A stretch of DNA of 7,302 nucleotides, taken from positions 1 to 7,302 of the forward strand of contig RDYC01000303.1 in NCBI GenBank assembly GCA_004293295.1, in the 5' to 3' direction. Made by a program: the position numbers and the translations under genes. Under the pieces are notes generated by a model, which was given only the letters and a program-made list of their open reading frames with translations, did not search any database and was not told the origin of the DNA. Source of the stretch: Bacteroidota bacterium (GTDB lineage: Bacteria; Bacteroidota; Bacteroidia; UKL13-3). Below, one piece after another: positions 5,925 to 7,302 of the stretch; position 1 is the first letter of the stretch, and every line of letters starts with the position of its first letter.

Positions 5925-6641
5925 TTAGCTTGGTTTATTATTACAAAGTGCAGAAAATGGATTTACAGGGTAGGGTTGGTATTGAGGGGATATTTTTAAC
6001 TGCATAAAATGTAAATGCGTTGGCGAGCGTTTTTTATTGGCGTTTAATCCGCTGCGTCCTACATAACCAATAGTTTGACCAGCTTTAACCACATCGCCCA
6101 CAGCAACGGTAACTGTTGATTGGTGCGCATAATAGAATAAGGAATGGTGCTGGGGTGAATAAATCCAGATATAATTTCCACCCCTCAACAAACTGGTATC
6201 TGCCCAGGTATTTTCTGCGCTAATCACTATACCATTGGAAACAGATACCACAGGCACTGGCAAATGAGTTTTATCATCTAAACAATCTTGATTACTATCC
6301 CGAATAAAAATATCGTGAGCAGGATGACCTTTGTGTTTATTTCCATCAAAAAAAGAGTAGCCCTTTGGTATAAATCCACTCCCGTTTTTTCCGCCAATTG
6401 CGCTGCAATTGTACCCTTTAATTGGAAAAACAAGTGTCGGTGTTGAGTTCGGTTGCTGTTGTTCAAGCTTAACCAATAGTTTTTTTAGTTCTTGGATAGC
6501 AGCGGCCATAGGAATTTTGCCATCTCTTATCTTTATAAAAAGCTGTTGGATTGCTAAACAAGAAGACTGGTGTTGGTTGGTTGTGGCAGTAACTCCAAAC
6601 AAAATAAAAATTATCGAAATACAGACAAAAAGGTATTTCAT
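5925..6641 (-). CDS. M23 family metallopeptidase, exported
   Basis: The product is a 238 aa zinc peptidase of the LytM/M23 type, expected to act on peptidoglycan cross-links or stem peptides in the periplasm. The N-terminus MKYLFVCISIIFILFGVTA is a Sec signal peptide. Residues 25-65 form a short helical region, and the peptidase domain runs from about 70 to 230. Zinc and catalytic residues are visible: H106 and D110 (HPAHD), H173 in YYAHQ, and H209/H211 in THLHF. GDVVKAGQTIGYVG is the family's typical beta turn. All metal ligands are present, so it is probably active. The gene starts 22 bp after the recJ stop and precedes the DUF4846 gene by 18 bp, consistent with one operon. Confidence 0.93.
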   Translation of the reverse strand: MKYLFVCISIIFILFGVTATTNQHQSSCLAIQQLFIKIRDGKIPMAAAIQELKKLLVKLEQQQPNSTPTLVFPIKGYNCSAIGGKNGSGFIPKGYSFFDGNKHKGHPAHDIFIRDSNQDCLDDKTHLPVPVVSVSNGIVISAENTWADTSLLRGGNYIWIYSPQHHSLFYYAHQSTVTVAVGDVVKAGQTIGYVGRSGLNANKKRSPTHLHFMQLKISPQYQPYPVNPFSALCNNKPS

Positions 6642-6663
6642 GTGCGGAATAGTTAGTAATAAC

Positions 6664-7302
6664 TTACCTAAACATAATGTCTTTAATGTTCAGTTGCAGG
6701 TTCACATGTCCATTAAAGTAGTTCTCTTCAACAGTATAACAAATGTCGAAAGAGATGCCTTGCGACACCTTATCATAGTGTTCACCCAAACCAAATGCAA
6801 TGGCTTTAAAAATACGTCCCCCCTCTTCCTGAGTAATGCTCATTTTAAGGTGGTTGTTTCCTACAATCATCACATCGCCAACCTCCCACACATTTCGGCT
6901 CATAAAAATGGGGCTCATGTTACCCGGGCCAAAAGGAGAGAATTGCTTCAACACATTAAAAAACTTTGGCGAAATTGCCCGAAGAGGAATTTCATCATCA
7001 TACTCAATTTCGGGAGTGAGGCTGCGCTCATCAATATTATTGGCCACAATGTGTTCAAACTTTTCGGCAAAAGGCTTTACGTTTTCCAGTTTTAAGGTAA
7101 GTCCTGCTGCATGGGTATGCCCGCCATACTGTTCAAGCAATTCGCTACACTCTTCTATTGCCCCATACAAATCAAACCCTTCAACCGATCGGACACAGCG
7201 ATAAAACTTGGCGTCGTGCGACGATAGCGCATGGTCGATTCGGTTTTTCATTCTGGCCGTGACGGCACGCGGACCGCCGGCCGTCACGACGCGAAGCTTG
7301 AC
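6664..7302 (-). CDS. recJ: C-terminal part of single-strand DNA exonuclease RecJ, partial
   Basis: RecJ is a 5'-3' single-strand exonuclease of recombination and mismatch repair. Only about the last 175 residues match the family: RSVEGFDLYGAI, LLEQYGGHTHAAG (the DHHA1 motif), FSPFGPGNMSPIF, and the OB-fold end YTVEENYFNGHVNLQLNIKDI. The full protein has about 570 aa, so the catalytic DHH domain lies outside the window or is missing. The frame stays open to the right edge, but residues before R-S (translated from 7191 to 7302) do not resemble RecJ, which normally has GSA just before RS. The true recJ part therefore probably ends at about 7190. An internal GTG at 7285-7287 should not be taken as a real start. 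Confidence 0.88.
   Translation of the reverse strand, partial: VKLRVVTAGGPRAVTARMKNRIDHALSSHDAKFYRCVRSVEGFDLYGAIEECSELLEQYGGHTHAAGLTLKLENVKPFAEKFEHIVANNIDERSLTPEIEYDDEIPLRAISPKFFNVLKQFSPFGPGNMSPIFMSRNVWEVGDVMIVGNNHLKMSITQEEGGRIFKAIAFGLGEHYDKVSQGISFDICYTVEENYFNGHVNLQLNIKDIMFR
7187..7302. other. Probable foreign or chimeric GC-rich segment starting at a GATC site
   Basis: By hand count the 112 bp from 7191 to 7302 are about 61% GC with 18 CpG dinucleotides. The 110 bp before them are about 45% GC with 3. RecJ similarity stops exactly around GATC (7187-7190), a Sau3AI/MboI site. The segment holds an 8 bp inverted repeat, GTGACGGC at 7259-7266 and GCCGTCAC at 7280-7287, and an AAGCTT site at 7294-7299. 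I do not recognise its origin. A library or assembly chimera is the simplest reading; a real recombination joint cannot be excluded. Confidence 0.6.

Noticed and set aside
6409..7095. Long plus-strand open frame opposite the M23 and recJ genes.
   Set aside because: It is antisense to two well-supported genes and has no recognisable protein features.

Overview
The window looks like a piece of a Bacteroidota (Bacteroidetes) genome, probably environmental. It is AT-rich, Shine-Dalgarno sites are poor or absent, and one clear Bacteroidota-type -7 box (TAnnTTTG) is visible. The gene content also fits: a DUF4846 protein, an AAA_14/DUF4143 ATPase and Bacteroidota-style lipoproteins. The assignment is an inference from style and gene families, not from a marker gene.

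Layout, left to right. (1) Positions 1-162 hold the 5' part of an unrecognised minus-strand gene that runs off the left edge. (2) Positions 245-1494 hold paaC and paaD, overlapping by 7 bp. They encode the structural subunit and the Fe-S maturation-type subunit of phenylacetyl-CoA epoxidase; paaA and paaB are not next to them. (3) Positions 1495-4140 hold two accessory units of about 1.3 kb placed directly after paaD. The first carries an AAA_14/DUF4143 ATPase gene with its own palindromic promoter region. The second carries an inverted lipoprotein gene. The 3' end of paaD (the last roughly 35-57 bp including the stop codon) is repeated after each unit, giving the order repeat A, ATPase, repeat B, lipoprotein, repeat C. 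(4) Positions 4193-4555 hold a small acidic DUF2158 gene with a perfect palindrome just before its start, followed by two stem-loops. The second stem-loop is a strong intrinsic terminator. (5) Positions 4525-6641 hold three exported, envelope-type proteins: an NlpC/P60 lipoprotein on the plus strand, converging on a DUF4846 protein and an M23 peptidase on the minus strand. (6) Positions 6664-7190 hold the C-terminal part of recJ, likely cotranscribed with the M23 and DUF4846 genes. (7) From about 7187 (a GATC site) to the right edge the sequence becomes GC- and CpG-rich and no longer matches RecJ. This looks like a chimeric join or an unrelated fragment.

The most interesting structure is the triple repeat of the paaD 3' end around two unrelated cargo genes. 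The differences in copies B and C are nearly all silent in the paaD frame and keep a stop codon. This suggests stepwise insertion of modules that rebuild or duplicate the target gene's end. No integrase, transposase or CRISPR array is visible in the window.
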